64,000 bases of DNA from contig NZ_QZWD01000001.1 of assembly GCF_003602005.1 (NCBI RefSeq), positions 208,641 to 272,640 of the forward strand, in the 5' to 3' direction. The notes under the pieces are model-generated. The model searched no databases. It was not told the origin of the DNA and saw only the letters and a list, made by a program, of their open reading frames with translations. The position numbers and the translations under genes are program-made. Positions within the stretch are counted from its first letter, which is position 1; each line of letters begins with the position of its first letter. Positions 17,563 through 28,886 of the stretch are shown here, in pieces. Source of the stretch: Salinisphaera sp. Q1T1-3. Its GTDB lineage: Bacteria > Pseudomonadota > Gammaproteobacteria > Nevskiales > Salinisphaeraceae.

Positions 17563-19335
17563 ATGAGCAGCGCCGAAGCCCAAGCTTCGACGGCAGGCGG
17601 CATGGCCGACGCACTGGCACGCCTGCGTGCGTCGCCGCGTCTGGCGTTGATCATCGGCGTGGCAGCGGCCGTGGCGATACTCGCCGCGCTGCTGTTCTGG
17701 ACGCGCTCGCCTGACTATGCGGTTCTGTATTCCGGTCTCGCGGACCGGGACGGCGGCGCGGTCCTCGCGCGCCTGGACCAAATGCAAGTGCCCTACAAGC
17801 TTTCCGGCGGGGGCAGCACGATCATGGTCCCGCGGTCTCGTGTCGATCACCTGCGTCTGCAGATGGCCGGCGACGGCCTGCCGAAAAGCGGCGGCGTGGG
17901 TTTCGAATTGATGGACAATCAACCCTTCGGTGTCAGCGAGTTCGCCGAAAAGGTGAACTACCAGCGGGCACTCGAGGGTGAGCTGGCGCGCTCGATCGAA
18001 ACCATCGACGAAGTCACCGGCGCACGCGTTCAGCTGGCCATGCCGAAATCCAGCGTATTCGTGCGCGATCGCAAGCAACCCAAGGCCTCGGTCGTGCTGG
18101 ATCTATACTCCGGTCGGGCGTTGACAAAGGGGCAAGTGACCGCGATCCAAAACCTTGTGGCCAGCGCCGTGCCGGGGCTTCCGGTCGACGCGGTCACCGT
18201 CGTGAATGGCCGCGGCCATTTGCTGTCGCGCGGCGATACCGACCAAAACGACGCCGATGGCACGCGACTGGCCTATGCCGCTCAGGTCGAAAAAACCTAT
18301 CAGCAACGTATCCAGGATCTGCTCGCGCCGATCGTGGGCGCAGACAATGTCCGCACACAGGTCACCGCTGATCTGGACTTCTCGCGGCGTGAACGCACCA
18401 GCGAGAATTACACCCCCAACAACGGCGACAAGCCCGCCGCGATCCGCAGCCGGCAGACGAACCAGAAAGCCGACTCCGGCAAACAAGACGGCGGCATCCC
18501 CGGCGCGCTGAGCAATCAGCCGACACCGAATGCGCCCTCACCGATCAACAACCCGGCGACACAGGACAACAACGGGGCCGCCAATGCGTCCCCCGGCGCG
18601 GCCGCCGGCAATGAGAACACGCCAGACGATACATCCAACGGCGCGTTGCAATCCGACGGTGCGCTCGGACTGAACAGTGGCGGCAATATCTCGTCGTCGC
18701 GCAGCAACACCACCAATTACGAGCTCGATCGCACCATCGCCCACGTCAAGAACGCAGTCGGCCAGGTACAACGCGTCTCTGTCGCCGTGGTGATCAACGA
18801 AAACGCGATCGGTACTCCGGGCACCGACGACAACCCGGGCAAGACCGGCCTGTCGCCGGATCGCATGGCCCAGATCCGGCGCCTCGTCCGGGGCGCGGTC
18901 GGATATACCGAGTCACGCGGCGACTCCGTGGACGTCATTCAGATGCCGTTTTCCGATGCCTCGCCCGGACCGACGATTCCGGCGGCTGCGTGGTGGCGCG
19001 ATCCCGCCCTCCAGGCGCTCGCGATCCAGACACTCAAGTATCTGCTCCTGGCGATCGTTGCGTGGCTGCTCTGGCGCCGTCTGATTCGGCCGCTGGCTCA
19101 GCGCAGCGGCCTGCTCGGCGATACGGCGCCCGTTGCCGGCACGAGCGCGGCTGCAACGACGCCGGCCCCCGAGTCCGCCGACCCACAGGCCGAAAGCGAT
19201 GCCGCCGCGCGCGCGCTGCGGTCCCAGCGGCGGGCGCGTCACAACGATGCGATCAAGGATGCACAAGAGGCGGCCCGGCAGGACCCACGCATGGTCGCCA
19301 TGATCGTCAAGGACTGGATGAAAGAAGATGTCTAG
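17563..19335 (+). CDS. fliF: Flagellar MS-ring protein FliF
   Basis: 590 residues; forms the membrane ring on which the motor is built. TM1 is near residues 27-47 ([20 protein letters not shown]), followed by the YscJ/FliF ring-building domains ([34 protein letters not shown]). A long Asn/Gly/Pro-rich periplasmic loop follows (about 285-395). TM2 is near 490-507 ([15 protein letters not shown]), and the cytoplasmic tail binds FliG. The start at 17563 follows GGGGGAAACGG; the frame upstream is not FliF-like. First gene of the fliF-R operon; its end overlaps fliG by 8 bases. Confidence 0.95.
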   Translation: MSSAEAQASTAGGMADALARLRASPRLALIIGVAAAVAILAALLFWTRSPDYAVLYSGLADRDGGAVLARLDQMQVPYKLSGGGSTIMVPRSRVDHLRLQMAGDGLPKSGGVGFELMDNQPFGVSEFAEKVNYQRALEGELARSIETIDEVTGARVQLAMPKSSVFVRDRKQPKASVVLDLYSGRALTKGQVTAIQNLVASAVPGLPVDAVTVVNGRGHLLSRGDTDQNDADGTRLAYAAQVEKTYQQRIQDLLAPIVGADNVRTQVTADLDFSRRERTSENYTPNNGDKPAAIRSRQTNQKADSGKQDGGIPGALSNQPTPNAPSPINNPATQDNNGAANASPGAAAGNENTPDDTSNGALQSDGALGLNSGGNISSSRSNTTNYELDRTIAHVKNAVGQVQRVSVAVVINENAIGTPGTDDNPGKTGLSPDRMAQIRRLVRGAVGYTESRGDSVDVIQMPFSDASPGPTIPAAAWWRDPALQALAIQTLKYLLLAIVAWLLWRRLIRPLAQRSGLLGDTAPVAGTSAAATTPAPESADPQAESDAAARALRSQRRARHNDAIKDAQEAARQDPRMVAMIVKDWMKEDV

Positions 19336-20332
19336 CGCAGAGAGTGGACGTAGCGGCCTCGATCGCAGCGCCATCCTCATGATGGCCATGGACGACGACA
19401 CCGCGGCCGAAGTGTTCAAGCACCTTTCCAACCGCGATGCCCAGCAGCTCGGCGTGCGCATGGCGGCACTGCGCAATATATCGAACGAGCAGATCGAGGA
19501 GGTCCTGCAGGAATTCTCGGATGAGCTCGACCAGTACGGGGCCATTAACATCAACGGCAGCGATCACATCCGTTCGGTGCTGGTCAAAGCCATGGGCGAG
19601 GAACGCGCGGCGAGCCTGCTCGAGGATATCTTCGAGACCAGTGAAGGCTCGGGCATCGATGCGCTGAACATGATGGAGGCCAACGTGGTCGCGGAAATGA
19701 TCCGGGACGAGCATCCCCAGATCATCGCCACCATCATCGTCCATCTCGACCGCAATCAGGCCGCCGATGTCCTGCTCTGTTTCGACGATCGGTTGCGCAA
19801 TGACGTGATTCTGCGGGTCGCGACGTTCTCCGGTGTGCAGCCGGCCGCACTGGCCGAGTTGACCGAAGTGCTCGGCAGCCTGCTCGACGGACAGAATCTC
19901 AAGCGAAGCAAGATGGGCGGTGTCTCGACCGCCGCCGAGATTCTCAACCTGCTCAACGCCTCGAACGAAGAAGCCGCGCTCGCCAGCGTGCGTGCACACG
20001 ATGAGGGTCTGGCCCAACGCATCATCGACGAGATGTTCGTCTTCGAGGATCTCGAGAAGGCCGACAATCGCACGATGCAAAGGATCCTCACCGAACTGGA
20101 CAACGATACGCTCGCCGTTGCCCTGAAGGGCACCAGCGACGCGTTGTTTGCCCGTTTCACCGCCAACATGGCGACCCGTGCGGCCGATCTCCTGCGTGAG
20201 GACATGGAAATGCGCGGCCCGGTCCGTCTGTCGCAGGTCGAAACCGAGCGCAAACGCATTCTCGATACCGTGCGCCGTCTGGCCGATACCGGTGAGATCG
20301 CTCTGGGCGGTGACGACGACGAATATGTCTGA
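19328..20332 (+). CDS. fliG: Flagellar motor switch protein FliG
   Basis: 334 residues. It forms the upper switch ring and transmits torque from MotA. The EHPQ motif ([15 protein letters not shown]) marks the middle domain. The C-terminal domain carries the charged torque helix region ([41 protein letters not shown]). Length is normal. It overlaps fliF and fliH by 8 bases each, indicating tight coupling. Confidence 0.96.
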   Translation: MSSAESGRSGLDRSAILMMAMDDDTAAEVFKHLSNRDAQQLGVRMAALRNISNEQIEEVLQEFSDELDQYGAININGSDHIRSVLVKAMGEERAASLLEDIFETSEGSGIDALNMMEANVVAEMIRDEHPQIIATIIVHLDRNQAADVLLCFDDRLRNDVILRVATFSGVQPAALAELTEVLGSLLDGQNLKRSKMGGVSTAAEILNLLNASNEEAALASVRAHDEGLAQRIIDEMFVFEDLEKADNRTMQRILTELDNDTLAVALKGTSDALFARFTANMATRAADLLREDMEMRGPVRLSQVETERKRILDTVRRLADTGEIALGGDDDEYV

Positions 20333-21029
20333 CCGCGCGCACGATGACGACTGGCGACCCTGGCGCATGGCGCCCCTGGAACGGCGTGTCGGCCCTCGCG
20401 AACCCGACCCGGTGCCAAGCGGCGGATCCGAGGACACGTCGCCGCGAACCCGGCGGCGCGAGGACCAGATCAGCATGGCGCTGTTCGAGCTCGCCAAGGA
20501 AGAGGCCGAGCAGAAAGGCCACGAAGCCGGCTACGACGCTGGGTACCAGGCGGGCTATGCTGCCGGGGAAGCCCAGATCCGGGCCGAGCAACAGGCCCAT
20601 CTCGATGCCGAGACCGCCACCCGGCTGGCATCGATCGACCGACTGGTTTCTGCCTTCGGCGACGCTGCGGCCGCGCTCGATGAGCGCCTCGGCCGTCAGG
20701 TCGTGGCGCTGGCGATCGAGACCGGCCGTCATCTGGCGGGACGCGCCCTCGAGATTCAGCCGGAGCACATCCTCGACGACGTGCAGGAACTGATCGAGAA
20801 CCATCCCGGGCTGACCGGCTCGCCCACGTTGTTCGTCGCTGCCGACGAACTCGCGCTTGTCGAGCATCATCTCGGCCAGAGCATTCTCGAGGCCGGCTGG
20901 CGACTGCGAGGCGATGTCGCGCTGGCCGCCGGCGATTGTCGCATCGAGGATGACGAACGCGAGATCGACAGTAGCGATGCCGATCGCTGGAATCGCCTGC
21001 GCCAGGCCGTCGGTCACGAGGAGCACTGA
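20325..21029 (+). CDS. fliH: Flagellar export regulator FliH
   Basis: 234 residues. FliH holds and restrains the export ATPase FliI at the base of the motor. The middle region has the Gly-x3-Gly repeats typical of FliH ([20 protein letters not shown]), then a coiled coil and a V-ATPase subunit E-like C-terminal domain ([22 protein letters not shown]). The start at 20325 lies inside the end of fliG; TGATG joins its stop to fliI. Confidence 0.92.
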   Translation: MSDRAHDDDWRPWRMAPLERRVGPREPDPVPSGGSEDTSPRTRRREDQISMALFELAKEEAEQKGHEAGYDAGYQAGYAAGEAQIRAEQQAHLDAETATRLASIDRLVSAFGDAAAALDERLGRQVVALAIETGRHLAGRALEIQPEHILDDVQELIENHPGLTGSPTLFVAADELALVEHHLGQSILEAGWRLRGDVALAAGDCRIEDDEREIDSSDADRWNRLRQAVGHEEH

Positions 21030-22420
21030 TGACGATTACGGCTGACACACTGCTGGCCGGCTGGGATCGGGGCCTTCTGACGGCACGCGATCGCGTGATC
21101 GACAGCCCGCGCGTTCGCGAGCGCGGCCGTCTCGTGCGGGCCAGCGGGCTGGTGCTGGAAATCGTCGGCCTGCGTCTGCCACTCGGCGCACATTGCTGGA
21201 TCGAGCAGATCGATGGCCGCGATCATGCCGAGGCCGAAGTGGTCGGTTTCTCAGGCCGCTCTCTCCTGCTCATGCCCTTCGCCGAAACCACCGGACTGAT
21301 CCCGGGAGCTCGCGTCTGGCCCGTGCTTGGCCCGCCCGGAAGCCGGACCGGGGCCGCCAAGTCCATGCCCGTCGGCCCGGCTCTGCTGGGCCGCGTGCTG
21401 GACGCCCGGGGCCGGCCGCTCGACGGCGGGCCATTGCCGAGCGATGCCGATCATGCCGCCCTGGCCGGCGCATCGATCAATCCGCTCGAAAGAGCGCCGA
21501 TTCGCAACGTGCTGGATACCGGCATCCGTGCGATCAATGCCCTGCTCACGGTCGGGCGCGGCCAGCGACTCGGCCTGTTTGCCGGCTCCGGCGTGGGCAA
21601 AAGCGTGCTGCTCGGCATGATGGCCCGCTTCACGGCCGCGGATGTGATCGTGGTGGGCCTGATCGGTGAACGCGGACGCGAGGTCAAGGACTTCATCGAC
21701 AATATCCTCGGTGAAGCCGGTCTGGCCCGTGCCGTGGTGGTTGCCGCGCCGGCCGATACATCGCCGCTACTGCGGCTCCAGGGGGCCGATTACGCCACCC
21801 GCATCGCCGAGGATTTTCGCGATCGCGGTCAGGACGTTCTTCTGATCATGGACTCGTTGACCCGTTATGCCATGGCACAGCGCGAGATCGCTCTGGCCAT
21901 CGGTGAACCGCCGGCAACCAAGGGTTATCCGCCGTCCGTGTTCGCGCGCCTGCCGACACTTGTCGAGCGTGCCGGCAACGGCCGCAACGGCGGTGGCTCG
22001 ATCACGGCCTTCTACACCGTCCTCACCGAGGGCGACGATCAGCAGGACCCGATCGCCGATGCCGCGCGCGCCATTCTCGACGGGCATTTCGTGCTGTCCA
22101 GACAGCTCGCCGAAGCCGGTCACTACCCCGCCATCGACATCGAAGCTTCAATAAGCCGCGCAATGACAGCGCTTATCGACGCAACACAGCTCTCGCGCGT
22201 GCAGTACTTTAAACGCATGTTCTCGCGCTACGAGCGCAGCCGTGACCTGATCGCCGTGGGGGCTTATGCGGCGGGCAGCGATCCGACACTCGACGAAGCC
22301 ATCGCTTTGCACCCGCAGATGGAATCATTCCTGCAGCAGGGCATGAGCGAGCGCAGTGATCACCACGATGCCGCCGCCGGTCTGGCCGCTCTCGTCGCCG
22401 GCAACGAGGCCACTTCATGA
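21029..22420 (+). CDS. fliI: Flagellum-specific export ATPase FliI
   Basis: 463 residues, homologous to F1-ATPase beta. It unfolds and delivers export substrates to the FlhA/FlhB gate. The Walker A motif is [16 protein letters not shown], Walker B is [18 protein letters not shown], and the family signature [18 protein letters not shown] is intact. The start overlaps the fliH stop, and its last 4 bases overlap fliJ (ATGA). Confidence 0.97.
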   Translation: MTITADTLLAGWDRGLLTARDRVIDSPRVRERGRLVRASGLVLEIVGLRLPLGAHCWIEQIDGRDHAEAEVVGFSGRSLLLMPFAETTGLIPGARVWPVLGPPGSRTGAAKSMPVGPALLGRVLDARGRPLDGGPLPSDADHAALAGASINPLERAPIRNVLDTGIRAINALLTVGRGQRLGLFAGSGVGKSVLLGMMARFTAADVIVVGLIGERGREVKDFIDNILGEAGLARAVVVAAPADTSPLLRLQGADYATRIAEDFRDRGQDVLLIMDSLTRYAMAQREIALAIGEPPATKGYPPSVFARLPTLVERAGNGRNGGGSITAFYTVLTEGDDQQDPIADAARAILDGHFVLSRQLAEAGHYPAIDIEASISRAMTALIDATQLSRVQYFKRMFSRYERSRDLIAVGAYAAGSDPTLDEAIALHPQMESFLQQGMSERSDHHDAAAGLAALVAGNEATS

Positions 22421-22857
22421 ATCAATCATCGCTCGACGCCCTGATCGAAATCGCGACCGAGAAACGCGACAGTGCAGCCGCGGCGCTCGGCGAACTGCAG
22501 ACGGCGCGTTCAAAAAGCCAGGCCCAGCTCGATGCCCTGGTGCGTTATCGGGCCGAATACGGGCATCGCCTGGCCGAGGCCATGGCCGATGGCCTGTCCA
22601 TGCATCGCCTGGAAAACGACCAGCGTTTCCTGGCCGCGCTTGATGCAGCCATAGCCCAGCAGCAGGACATCGTCGCCTCCAACGAGCATCGACTGGTCGA
22701 TGGTCGACACCAGTGGCAGGACCGGCAGCGTCGATTGAAATCGTTCGATACCTTGGCTGAGCGGGGGCGACGCCACCAGGCCCAGCGCGAGGCACGGCGC
22801 GAACAACAGGACAACGACGAGGCGGCCGGACGCGCCTCGCGATGTGTTCATCTCTGA
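22417..22857 (+). CDS. fliJ: Flagellar export protein FliJ
   Basis: 146 residues, nearly all charged alpha-helix forming a long antiparallel coiled coil ([40 protein letters not shown]). FliJ sits in the centre of the FliI hexamer and escorts chaperones to FlhA. Identification rests on coiled-coil character, size and position between fliI and fliK. Confidence 0.88.
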   Translation: MNQSSLDALIEIATEKRDSAAAALGELQTARSKSQAQLDALVRYRAEYGHRLAEAMADGLSMHRLENDQRFLAALDAAIAQQQDIVASNEHRLVDGRHQWQDRQRRLKSFDTLAERGRRHQAQREARREQQDNDEAAGRASRCVHL

Positions 22858-22877
22858 CGCAACCGAGCGAGCAGATC

Positions 22878-24320
22878 ATGGCGATCAATCCGGCACTGAC
22901 AACGGCCCCTGCGCGCAATGCGTCGCCGAAAACCACGACATCGGACAAGCCGTCGAGCGCGGGAGAGGCGGATTTCTCGCACACGCTGGCAAACTCGAGA
23001 AAGACACGCGATTCAGCCCCCGGCACATCCGGGGACCGCAAGAGCGAGACCGCCGGCAAGCCGGGTGAACGGGCGGTATCGCGGCTCCATGCCGACCGCG
23101 GTACGAACCCGCCCGCCGATGCGTCGACCCGTGCCGCGCCGTCCGCGACCGGATCCACCGATCGCGACGTCGATGCCTCGGCCCACATCCGTCGTCGATA
23201 CATCAGCGGACCATCGGAGCACAACGCCGCGAGTCGCCAATTCGACGAGGGACGTGCCGCGGCCACCGCGTCGCGATCAACCGTGCCGGATCCCGGCGAG
23301 CTGGCCGCGACGACGCCTGCGCACCCGGACACGGCAGCCCAAGGCCGCATCAACGCAGCAGATAAGGCCCTGCGCGATGACGATCGCAAGCCCCACGTCG
23401 AACGCTCGCGCGAAGATTCACCGGAGCCCCATCAGCCGCCGGGCCCGATCGCTGCGCTGATCCAGGCGCCACTGATGCCGACAGCGCGCGCGGCGTCGAC
23501 GGACACAGCACCGACGGATGCCGTTCGGTCGAGCGGCGATCATGCGAAACAAGAGAGTCTGCGCGCACGCTGGCAACAGCTGATCCAGCTCGACGGCCGC
23601 CGCCCCACGACCGGCCAGGCGCTCGATGCGGGCCACGCCTCGAATCAACGCGATACGCTGGCAGCGATGCTCGATGCCGTGAGCGCCGGCAATGGCCGTA
23701 ATCCCGCTGCCACGTCCGACGATGCTGGGCCTCAGACGCGCCTCGGTATCCTGCAGGCGCATCACGCCCATAGCGACAGTGCCGGCAACGGGCCGTTGTT
23801 CAGCGCGAGCACACCGGCCCAGCCCGCCGTGACCGGACCCGGCGCGTCGCTCGCGTCAACGACGACCATTATCGGGGCCCCGATCGCCAGCGACGACTGG
23901 AACCAGGCGCTCGGCCAGCAAACGTTGCGTCTCGCCGGTCAGGGCGGGCAACAACAGGCCCAAATCCAGCTTCACCCCCGTGAACTCGGACCGCTCAGCA
24001 TCTCGGTCACAGTCAACGATCATCAACAGGCCCAGATTCATCTGGCGAGCGCGCATGCCCACGTGCGCGATGCAGTGGAAGCAGCCCTGCCCCAGCTGCG
24101 TCAATCGCTCGCCGCCGGTGGCCTTTCCCTGGGGCAGGCGTCGGTGGGTGATCAGAACAGCCAGCCGGCCTTTGCCGGCGGCGACGATTCACGCCATGCG
24201 CACCGTGGGACCCACGACGGCGATGTCACCGTGGTCAGCGATGCCACGCGTGACGCGGCCGAGCCCGTCCCGCATGCCGCGATGCCGTCAACACGCGGCG
24301 GCATCGATATCTTCGCTTGA
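22878..24320 (+). CDS. fliK: Flagellar hook-length control protein FliK
   Basis: 480 residues. FliK measures the hook and switches export specificity through FlhB. The long N-terminal part is of low complexity (Ala, Thr, Asp, Arg, Pro), as expected for a ruler. The conserved Flg_hook domain is at about residues 345-435 (LGQQTLRLAGQGGQQQAQIQ, LHPRELGPLSISVTVND, VRDAVEAALPQLRQSLAAGG). ATG at 22842, inside fliJ, would add 12 residues. A second FliK-like protein is encoded at 59283-60314. Confidence 0.9.
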   Translation: MAINPALTTAPARNASPKTTTSDKPSSAGEADFSHTLANSRKTRDSAPGTSGDRKSETAGKPGERAVSRLHADRGTNPPADASTRAAPSATGSTDRDVDASAHIRRRYISGPSEHNAASRQFDEGRAAATASRSTVPDPGELAATTPAHPDTAAQGRINAADKALRDDDRKPHVERSREDSPEPHQPPGPIAALIQAPLMPTARAASTDTAPTDAVRSSGDHAKQESLRARWQQLIQLDGRRPTTGQALDAGHASNQRDTLAAMLDAVSAGNGRNPAATSDDAGPQTRLGILQAHHAHSDSAGNGPLFSASTPAQPAVTGPGASLASTTTIIGAPIASDDWNQALGQQTLRLAGQGGQQQAQIQLHPRELGPLSISVTVNDHQQAQIHLASAHAHVRDAVEAALPQLRQSLAAGGLSLGQASVGDQNSQPAFAGGDDSRHAHRGTHDGDVTVVSDATRDAAEPVPHAAMPSTRGGIDIFA

Positions 24321-24367
24321 GTGCCCCGTCGCGGATAGTAATCGACCTCTCTTCAACCGACCGTTCC

Positions 24368-24850
24368 ATGACCCGATCCGATCCATTGCCTTATCTGCAG
24401 CATCAGCGCGGCGCAGCCCGTACGTTTCTACTGGTCGGTATTGCCATGCTGGTCCTGTTGCTCGCTGCTGGCGGCGCCGCGGCGTTCTATTTCATGCACG
24501 GCACGGACGAGAACGCCAAGCCGGCCGATGTCCCGCCGCCGGAGCCCACGTTCGTCACCGTCGACCCGATGACCGTCAACATCTCCGGCGATGCCCGGGT
24601 GCTCTATATCGGCCTGTCGCTCAACGTGGCCGACGCACAAACGGCCAAGACGCTCGAGTCGCACATGCCCGAGGTTCGCAACCGCATGCTGATCACCCTA
24701 AGCGATCAATCGGCCGACCGGATGACCACGGCCGAGGGCAAGCGCAAGATCGCCGGGACACTGCGCGAGACCCTGCGCAAGCCCTATAACGACGGGGGCA
24801 AGCCGATGGCGATCAACAACGTTCTGTTCACTCATTTCATCGTTCAGTAA
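24368..24850 (+). CDS. fliL: Flagellar basal body-associated protein FliL
   Basis: 160 residues: a short cytoplasmic tail, one TM helix (TFLLVGIAMLVLLLAAGGAA), and a periplasmic domain (FVTVDPMTVNISGDARVLYI) ending RKPYNDGGKPMAINNVLFTH, typical of FliL. It surrounds MotB and supports stator function. ATG 24368 is preferred over the TTG at 24317, which overlaps the fliK stop. fliM starts 2 bases after it. Confidence 0.92.
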   Translation: MTRSDPLPYLQHQRGAARTFLLVGIAMLVLLLAAGGAAAFYFMHGTDENAKPADVPPPEPTFVTVDPMTVNISGDARVLYIGLSLNVADAQTAKTLESHMPEVRNRMLITLSDQSADRMTTAEGKRKIAGTLRETLRKPYNDGGKPMAINNVLFTHFIVQ

Positions 24851-24852
24851 CC

Positions 24853-25866
24853 ATGGCTGACGACGACATGCTCTCGCAGGCCGAGATCGACTCGTTGCTC
24901 AAGGGTGTGAGCGGCGACGACGAGCCGGTCGCCGAGGAGAAAACAGCGACAGGCAAGCGGATCCGGGCATTCGATCCGGCCACGCAACAACGCGTGGTGC
25001 GTGGCCGATTGCACACGCTCGACATCATCAACGAGCGTTTCGCACGCGATTTCCGTATGTCGTTGTTCAATCTGATCCGGCGTAATGCGGACATCACGGT
25101 CGACTCGGTCCGAATCCAGCCCTACAGCGAATTCACCCGTAATCTGCCGGTCCCGGCCAACATCAACCTGTTCTCGATGAAACCGTTGCGCGGCAACGCC
25201 TTGATGGTTTTCCCGCCCAATATGGTGTTTCTCGTCGTCGACAGCCTGTTCGGGGGCGATGGCCGGTTTCTCACGCGCTCCGAGGGCCGGGAATTCACGC
25301 ACACCGAACAGCGCATCATCAGCCGACTGCTCAAGCTGGCCATGGACAGCTATGACCAGGGATGGCGCAGCGTCTATCCGCTCGAGCTGGAATTCCAGCG
25401 GGCCGAGATGCAGGTACGTTTTGCCAACATCACGACCTCACCGAAGGAACTGGTCGTGAACACGACGTTTCATCTCGAGGTCGGTTCGTTCGGTGCCGAT
25501 TTCAACATCTGTATCCCGTACGCGATGATCGAGCCGATCCGGGAGGTTCTGAGCAACACCGCGCTGCAGAAAGCCGACCCGGACGAACAGAACGCCCGTG
25601 CCCGCCGTCTTGCCGGTGAAGTCGAGCGTAGCCACGTGCCGCTTAACGCGGAATTCACCACCGTCGAGTCGACCATCGGCGAGCTCAGTCGACTGGCCGT
25701 CGGCGATGTTCTGCCGATCGACCTGCCCGACCACGTCACCGCGCGCGTCGACGGCGTTTCGGTGTTCAAGGCCGTGTTCGGCCGCCTCAACGGACGCAAG
25801 GCGCTACGGGTCGCCCAGATGATCGACCACGCCTCGACGCCCACGTCTCAGGACCACCAGCCATGA
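24853..25866 (+). CDS. fliM: Flagellar motor switch protein FliM
   Basis: 337 residues, middle of the C-ring. The extreme N-terminus (DDMLSQAEIDSLLKGV) is the CheY-phosphate docking motif. The CheC-like middle domain includes GRLHTLDIINERFARDFRMS and FSMKPLRGNALMVFPPN. The FliN-like C-terminal domain ends the protein. It ends in a 4-base overlap with fliN. The intact CheY motif fits the CheA/CheY/CheZ set encoded downstream. Confidence 0.97.
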   Translation: MADDDMLSQAEIDSLLKGVSGDDEPVAEEKTATGKRIRAFDPATQQRVVRGRLHTLDIINERFARDFRMSLFNLIRRNADITVDSVRIQPYSEFTRNLPVPANINLFSMKPLRGNALMVFPPNMVFLVVDSLFGGDGRFLTRSEGREFTHTEQRIISRLLKLAMDSYDQGWRSVYPLELEFQRAEMQVRFANITTSPKELVVNTTFHLEVGSFGADFNICIPYAMIEPIREVLSNTALQKADPDEQNARARRLAGEVERSHVPLNAEFTTVESTIGELSRLAVGDVLPIDLPDHVTARVDGVSVFKAVFGRLNGRKALRVAQMIDHASTPTSQDHQP

Positions 25867-26354
25867 CCGATTCCCCGAAAGACGATACGCAAAACCAGAC
25901 CGGAACCGACGATGCCTGGGCCGAAGCGCTAGCCGAACAGGCTGCCGCAGAAAGCGGCGGCGCTGCGGATGATTGGGCCGAAGCCATGGCGGAACAGCAA
26001 TCCGCCACCGCACCACAGGCCGAGGCCACACCGCGTAACGCCGGCGACGACGTGTTCCGACCACTGACCGGCGAGGCCGGCGAAAGCACGCCGCGTGACC
26101 TGGAAATGATCATGGAGATCCCGGTCACCCTGTCGGTCGAGCTGGGCTCGACTCGCCTGACGATCCGCGAGCTCCTGGATCTGGCGAAGGGCTCCATCGT
26201 CGAGCTGGACGGCCTTGCCGGAGAGCCGATGGATATCCTGGTCAACGGCTATCTCGTCGCGCAGGGCGAAGTCGTGGTAGTCGAGGACAAGTACGGCATC
26301 CGAATCACCGACATCGTCGATCGCGCCGAGCGCATTGGCAAGCTCAATCGATGA
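25863..26354 (+). CDS. fliN: Flagellar motor switch protein FliN
   Basis: 163 residues. The SpoA domain occupies the last 80 residues (MIMEIPVTLSVELGSTRLTI, LLDLAKGSIVELDGLAGEPM, VVVEDKYGIRITDIVDRAER). The N-terminal extension has an acidic/Ala repeat-like part (DDAWAEALAEQAAAESGG, then ADDWAEAMAEQQSA), two imperfect copies of one motif, as in many longer FliN proteins. It forms the bottom of the C-ring and docks FliH. Confidence 0.95.
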   Translation: MTDSPKDDTQNQTGTDDAWAEALAEQAAAESGGAADDWAEAMAEQQSATAPQAEATPRNAGDDVFRPLTGEAGESTPRDLEMIMEIPVTLSVELGSTRLTIRELLDLAKGSIVELDGLAGEPMDILVNGYLVAQGEVVVVEDKYGIRITDIVDRAERIGKLNR

Positions 26355-26872
26355 GCGAGACAACGCCGGCACCCGGTGCCGCGGAAACCGATACGGGCGG
26401 CGCCATCCCGCCGGCCTGGTTCGTCGCCGGCAATGCGATGTCCGATCGAAAGCCCACCGGAACGGCCACAGCCACGACCGCGCCCACGACACCGGCGCAG
26501 ACCGGTACCGATCTGCCCTCGCATCTGATCGGGCGGACATCGATCGGCCTACTCGCGGTCATCGGGATCATCCTGATCTGTGCATGGGCACTCAAACGAC
26601 TGGGCTTTCAGCGCGACCAGCGTCGCCAGTCCCTGCCGATCGTGGCCTCTCGCAGTCTCGGCCAGCGCGAGCGGGTCGTCGTGGTCGCGCTCGAGGATGA
26701 GTGGCTGGTGCTCGGTGTGACACCGCAGAACATCACAGCCCTGCATCGCCGACCGGCCCCGACCGAAACTGCCGTCACGACGCCCTCACCGCAGGCCACC
26801 ACGACCGAGCGATCGGCTTTCGGTCAGGCGCTTGCCGACAGTCTCGCGCGCTTTACCGGTCGGCGCTCGTGA
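26351..26872 (+). CDS. fliO: Flagellar biosynthetic protein FliO
   Basis: 173 residues. A Thr/Ala/Pro-rich N-terminal part precedes a single TM helix ([22 protein letters not shown]). The conserved cytoplasmic segment is [20 protein letters not shown] with [14 protein letters not shown]. FliO assists assembly of the FliP ring. The TM helix starts unusually late (about residue 60). It overlaps fliN by 4 bases and joins fliP by TGATG. Confidence 0.9.
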   Translation: MSETTPAPGAAETDTGGAIPPAWFVAGNAMSDRKPTGTATATTAPTTPAQTGTDLPSHLIGRTSIGLLAVIGIILICAWALKRLGFQRDQRRQSLPIVASRSLGQRERVVVVALEDEWLVLGVTPQNITALHRRPAPTETAVTTPSPQATTTERSAFGQALADSLARFTGRRS

Positions 26873-27624
26873 TGAAATATATTCGCGCCACGCTGTTGAC
26901 CTGCGGTCTGTTGATCGTCGAGACGGCCTCGGCACAGTCGGGTGGCAGCAGCAGCCTGCCGGGCGTGGTCAGCCAACCGCTCGCCGGCGGCGGTACCGAG
27001 TGGAATGTATCCGTTCAGACGCTCGTGCTGTTTACCGCGCTGGCGTTTCTCCCGGCCGTGCTCCTGCTGATGACAGGCTTCACCCGGATCATCATCGTAT
27101 TGAGCCTGCTGCGCAGTGCGCTGGGCACGCCGACCGCGCCGCCCAACCAGGTGTTGCTCGGCCTGGCGCTCTTTCTGACCTTCTTCGTGATGTCGCCCGT
27201 TTTCCATCAGGTCTACGACGTGGCCTACGAGCCGCTATCCAACGACGACATCACGTTCCAGCAAGCCCTGCAGCGCGGCGCCGTGCCGATGCGCGATTTC
27301 ATGCTGCGCCAGACCCGCGAACCGGATATTGCGATGTTCGCCAATCTGGGTAACGTCGGCGCCATCCAGACACCGCAGGACACCCCGATGCGCGTCCTGT
27401 TGCCGGCTTTCGTGACCAGCGAACTCAAGACGGCCTTCCAGATCGGTTTTACGATCTTCATACCATTTCTGGTGATCGATCTCGTGGTCGCCAGTGTGCT
27501 CATGTCGCTGGGCATGATGATGGTCCCGCCCGCGACCATTTCGCTGCCCTTCAAGCTGATGCTGTTCGTGCTGGTCGACGGCTGGACGCTATTGATCGGC
27601 TCACTGGCGCAGAGTTTTTCCTGA
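26872..27624 (+). CDS. fliP: Flagellar export gate protein FliP
   Basis: 250 residues with a signal peptide ([21 protein letters not shown]). Four membrane segments follow, with family signatures [40 protein letters not shown] and [20 protein letters not shown]. It forms the pentameric core of the export gate with FliQ and FliR. The start at 26872 gives the signal peptide; the longer frame upstream lies inside fliO. Confidence 0.96.
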   Translation: MKYIRATLLTCGLLIVETASAQSGGSSSLPGVVSQPLAGGGTEWNVSVQTLVLFTALAFLPAVLLLMTGFTRIIIVLSLLRSALGTPTAPPNQVLLGLALFLTFFVMSPVFHQVYDVAYEPLSNDDITFQQALQRGAVPMRDFMLRQTREPDIAMFANLGNVGAIQTPQDTPMRVLLPAFVTSELKTAFQIGFTIFIPFLVIDLVVASVLMSLGMMMVPPATISLPFKLMLFVLVDGWTLLIGSLAQSFS

Positions 27625-27658
27625 TGCAGCCGCCACCACGCCCCCGGGGAGACGTTGC

Positions 27659-27928
27659 ATGACGCCACAAACCGTCATGGACCTGGCATATCAGGGTATG
27701 AAACTGACGCTCCTGATCGCCGGCCCATTGCTCGGCACAGCGTTGCTGGTCGGCCTGCTGGTCAGCCTGTTTCAGGCGGCCACGCAGATCAACGAGATGA
27801 CGCTGTCGTTCATCCCGAAAATCCTGGCGGTCTTCGTCGTGCTGATCATCGCCGGGCCGTGGCTGATCGGGGAACTGATCGACTTCACCCGTCATCTGTT
27901 CCTCAATATTCCCAACTTCGTTCAATAA
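27659..27928 (+). CDS. fliQ: Flagellar export gate protein FliQ
   Basis: 89 residues, the standard length, with two TM helices (LLIAGPLLGTALLVGLLVSL and ILAVFVVLIIAGPWLIGELI) and the conserved FQAATQINEMTLSFIPK between them. GGGGAGA lies upstream of the ATG. Encoded between fliP and fliR. Confidence 0.96.
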   Translation: MTPQTVMDLAYQGMKLTLLIAGPLLGTALLVGLLVSLFQAATQINEMTLSFIPKILAVFVVLIIAGPWLIGELIDFTRHLFLNIPNFVQ

Positions 27929-28014
27929 CGCGCCTCGATGTCGTACACACGTTGTCATCGCAGACGCCGACCGGCCGTTGCCGATCGCCCCCAGGGGCCG
28001 CCCGGACCACGCCT

Positions 28015-28824
28015 GTGATCGATTTCACGAGCGGCCAGCTGGTCGGCTGGGTGATGTCTATCTTCTGGCCTTTTGTCCGGCTGTTGGCGTTCGTGTCCAC
28101 GGCCCCACTCTTTGGCGAAAACATGGTCCCGCGCCGAATCAAGATCGCGCTTGCCGCTCTGCTGGCGTTTGTTATCGCCCCCACGCTCGGCCCGATCCCC
28201 GATGTGCCGCCCCTCTCGATCGCCGGCGTATGGCTCGTCGTCCAGCAGGTGATGATCGGCGCTGCCCTTGGACTCGTGATGCGACTGGCATTCGGCGTCG
28301 TCCAATCCACCGGCGAATTCATCGGTATGCAGATGGGCCTCGGCTTCGCCTCGTTCTATTCCGCGGCACTCGGGGCAAACACGATGGTCCTGGGCCAGTT
28401 GTTGAATACGTTCGCGATGCTGCTGTTTCTCGCTTTCAACGGCCACCTGATCCTGCTCGACATCCTGGCCCGTAGTTTCACGTTGCTGCCGATCGGTGTC
28501 GATGAGTTGCACGGCGACGGATGGTGGCTGGCCGCACGTACCGGCGGCATCCTTTTTACCGCCGGTGTCAGTCTCGCGCTGCCGCTGATCGCAACGCTGC
28601 TGACGATCAACATGGCCATGGGCATCCTCAATCGCGCATCGCCGCAGCTGTCGATCTTTTCGATTGGCTTCCCCATGACGTTGCTGGCCGGCCTCGTCGT
28701 GATCACGTTTCTGATTCCCGACCTGGGTGCGTTTCTTCATCGGCTGTTCGATACGTTGTTCGAACGCATGCTGAGTGTCGTCGGAGCGCTGGCCGGCCGG
28801 TCAACGCCGGACGCCCTACCATGA
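28015..28824 (+). CDS. fliR: Flagellar export gate protein FliR
   Basis: 269 residues from a GTG start. The sequence from there (MIDFTSGQLVGWVMSIFWPF, then RLLAFVSTAPLFGE) matches the family N-terminus, while the frame before it is the shadow of fliQ. Six TM segments follow, with VPRRIKIALAALLAFVIAPT and FIGMQMGLGFASFYSA. No good ribosome-binding site is visible near the GTG. Last gene of the fliF-R operon; flhB is not fused or adjacent but lies at 47.2-48.4 kb. Confidence 0.92.
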   Translation: MIDFTSGQLVGWVMSIFWPFVRLLAFVSTAPLFGENMVPRRIKIALAALLAFVIAPTLGPIPDVPPLSIAGVWLVVQQVMIGAALGLVMRLAFGVVQSTGEFIGMQMGLGFASFYSAALGANTMVLGQLLNTFAMLLFLAFNGHLILLDILARSFTLLPIGVDELHGDGWWLAARTGGILFTAGVSLALPLIATLLTINMAMGILNRASPQLSIFSIGFPMTLLAGLVVITFLIPDLGAFLHRLFDTLFERMLSVVGALAGRSTPDALP

Positions 28825-28886
28825 TCGACCGCGATCACAAGGAAAGGCGATGTCACGGCACCATCGACGCGACCGTGTCATACGAC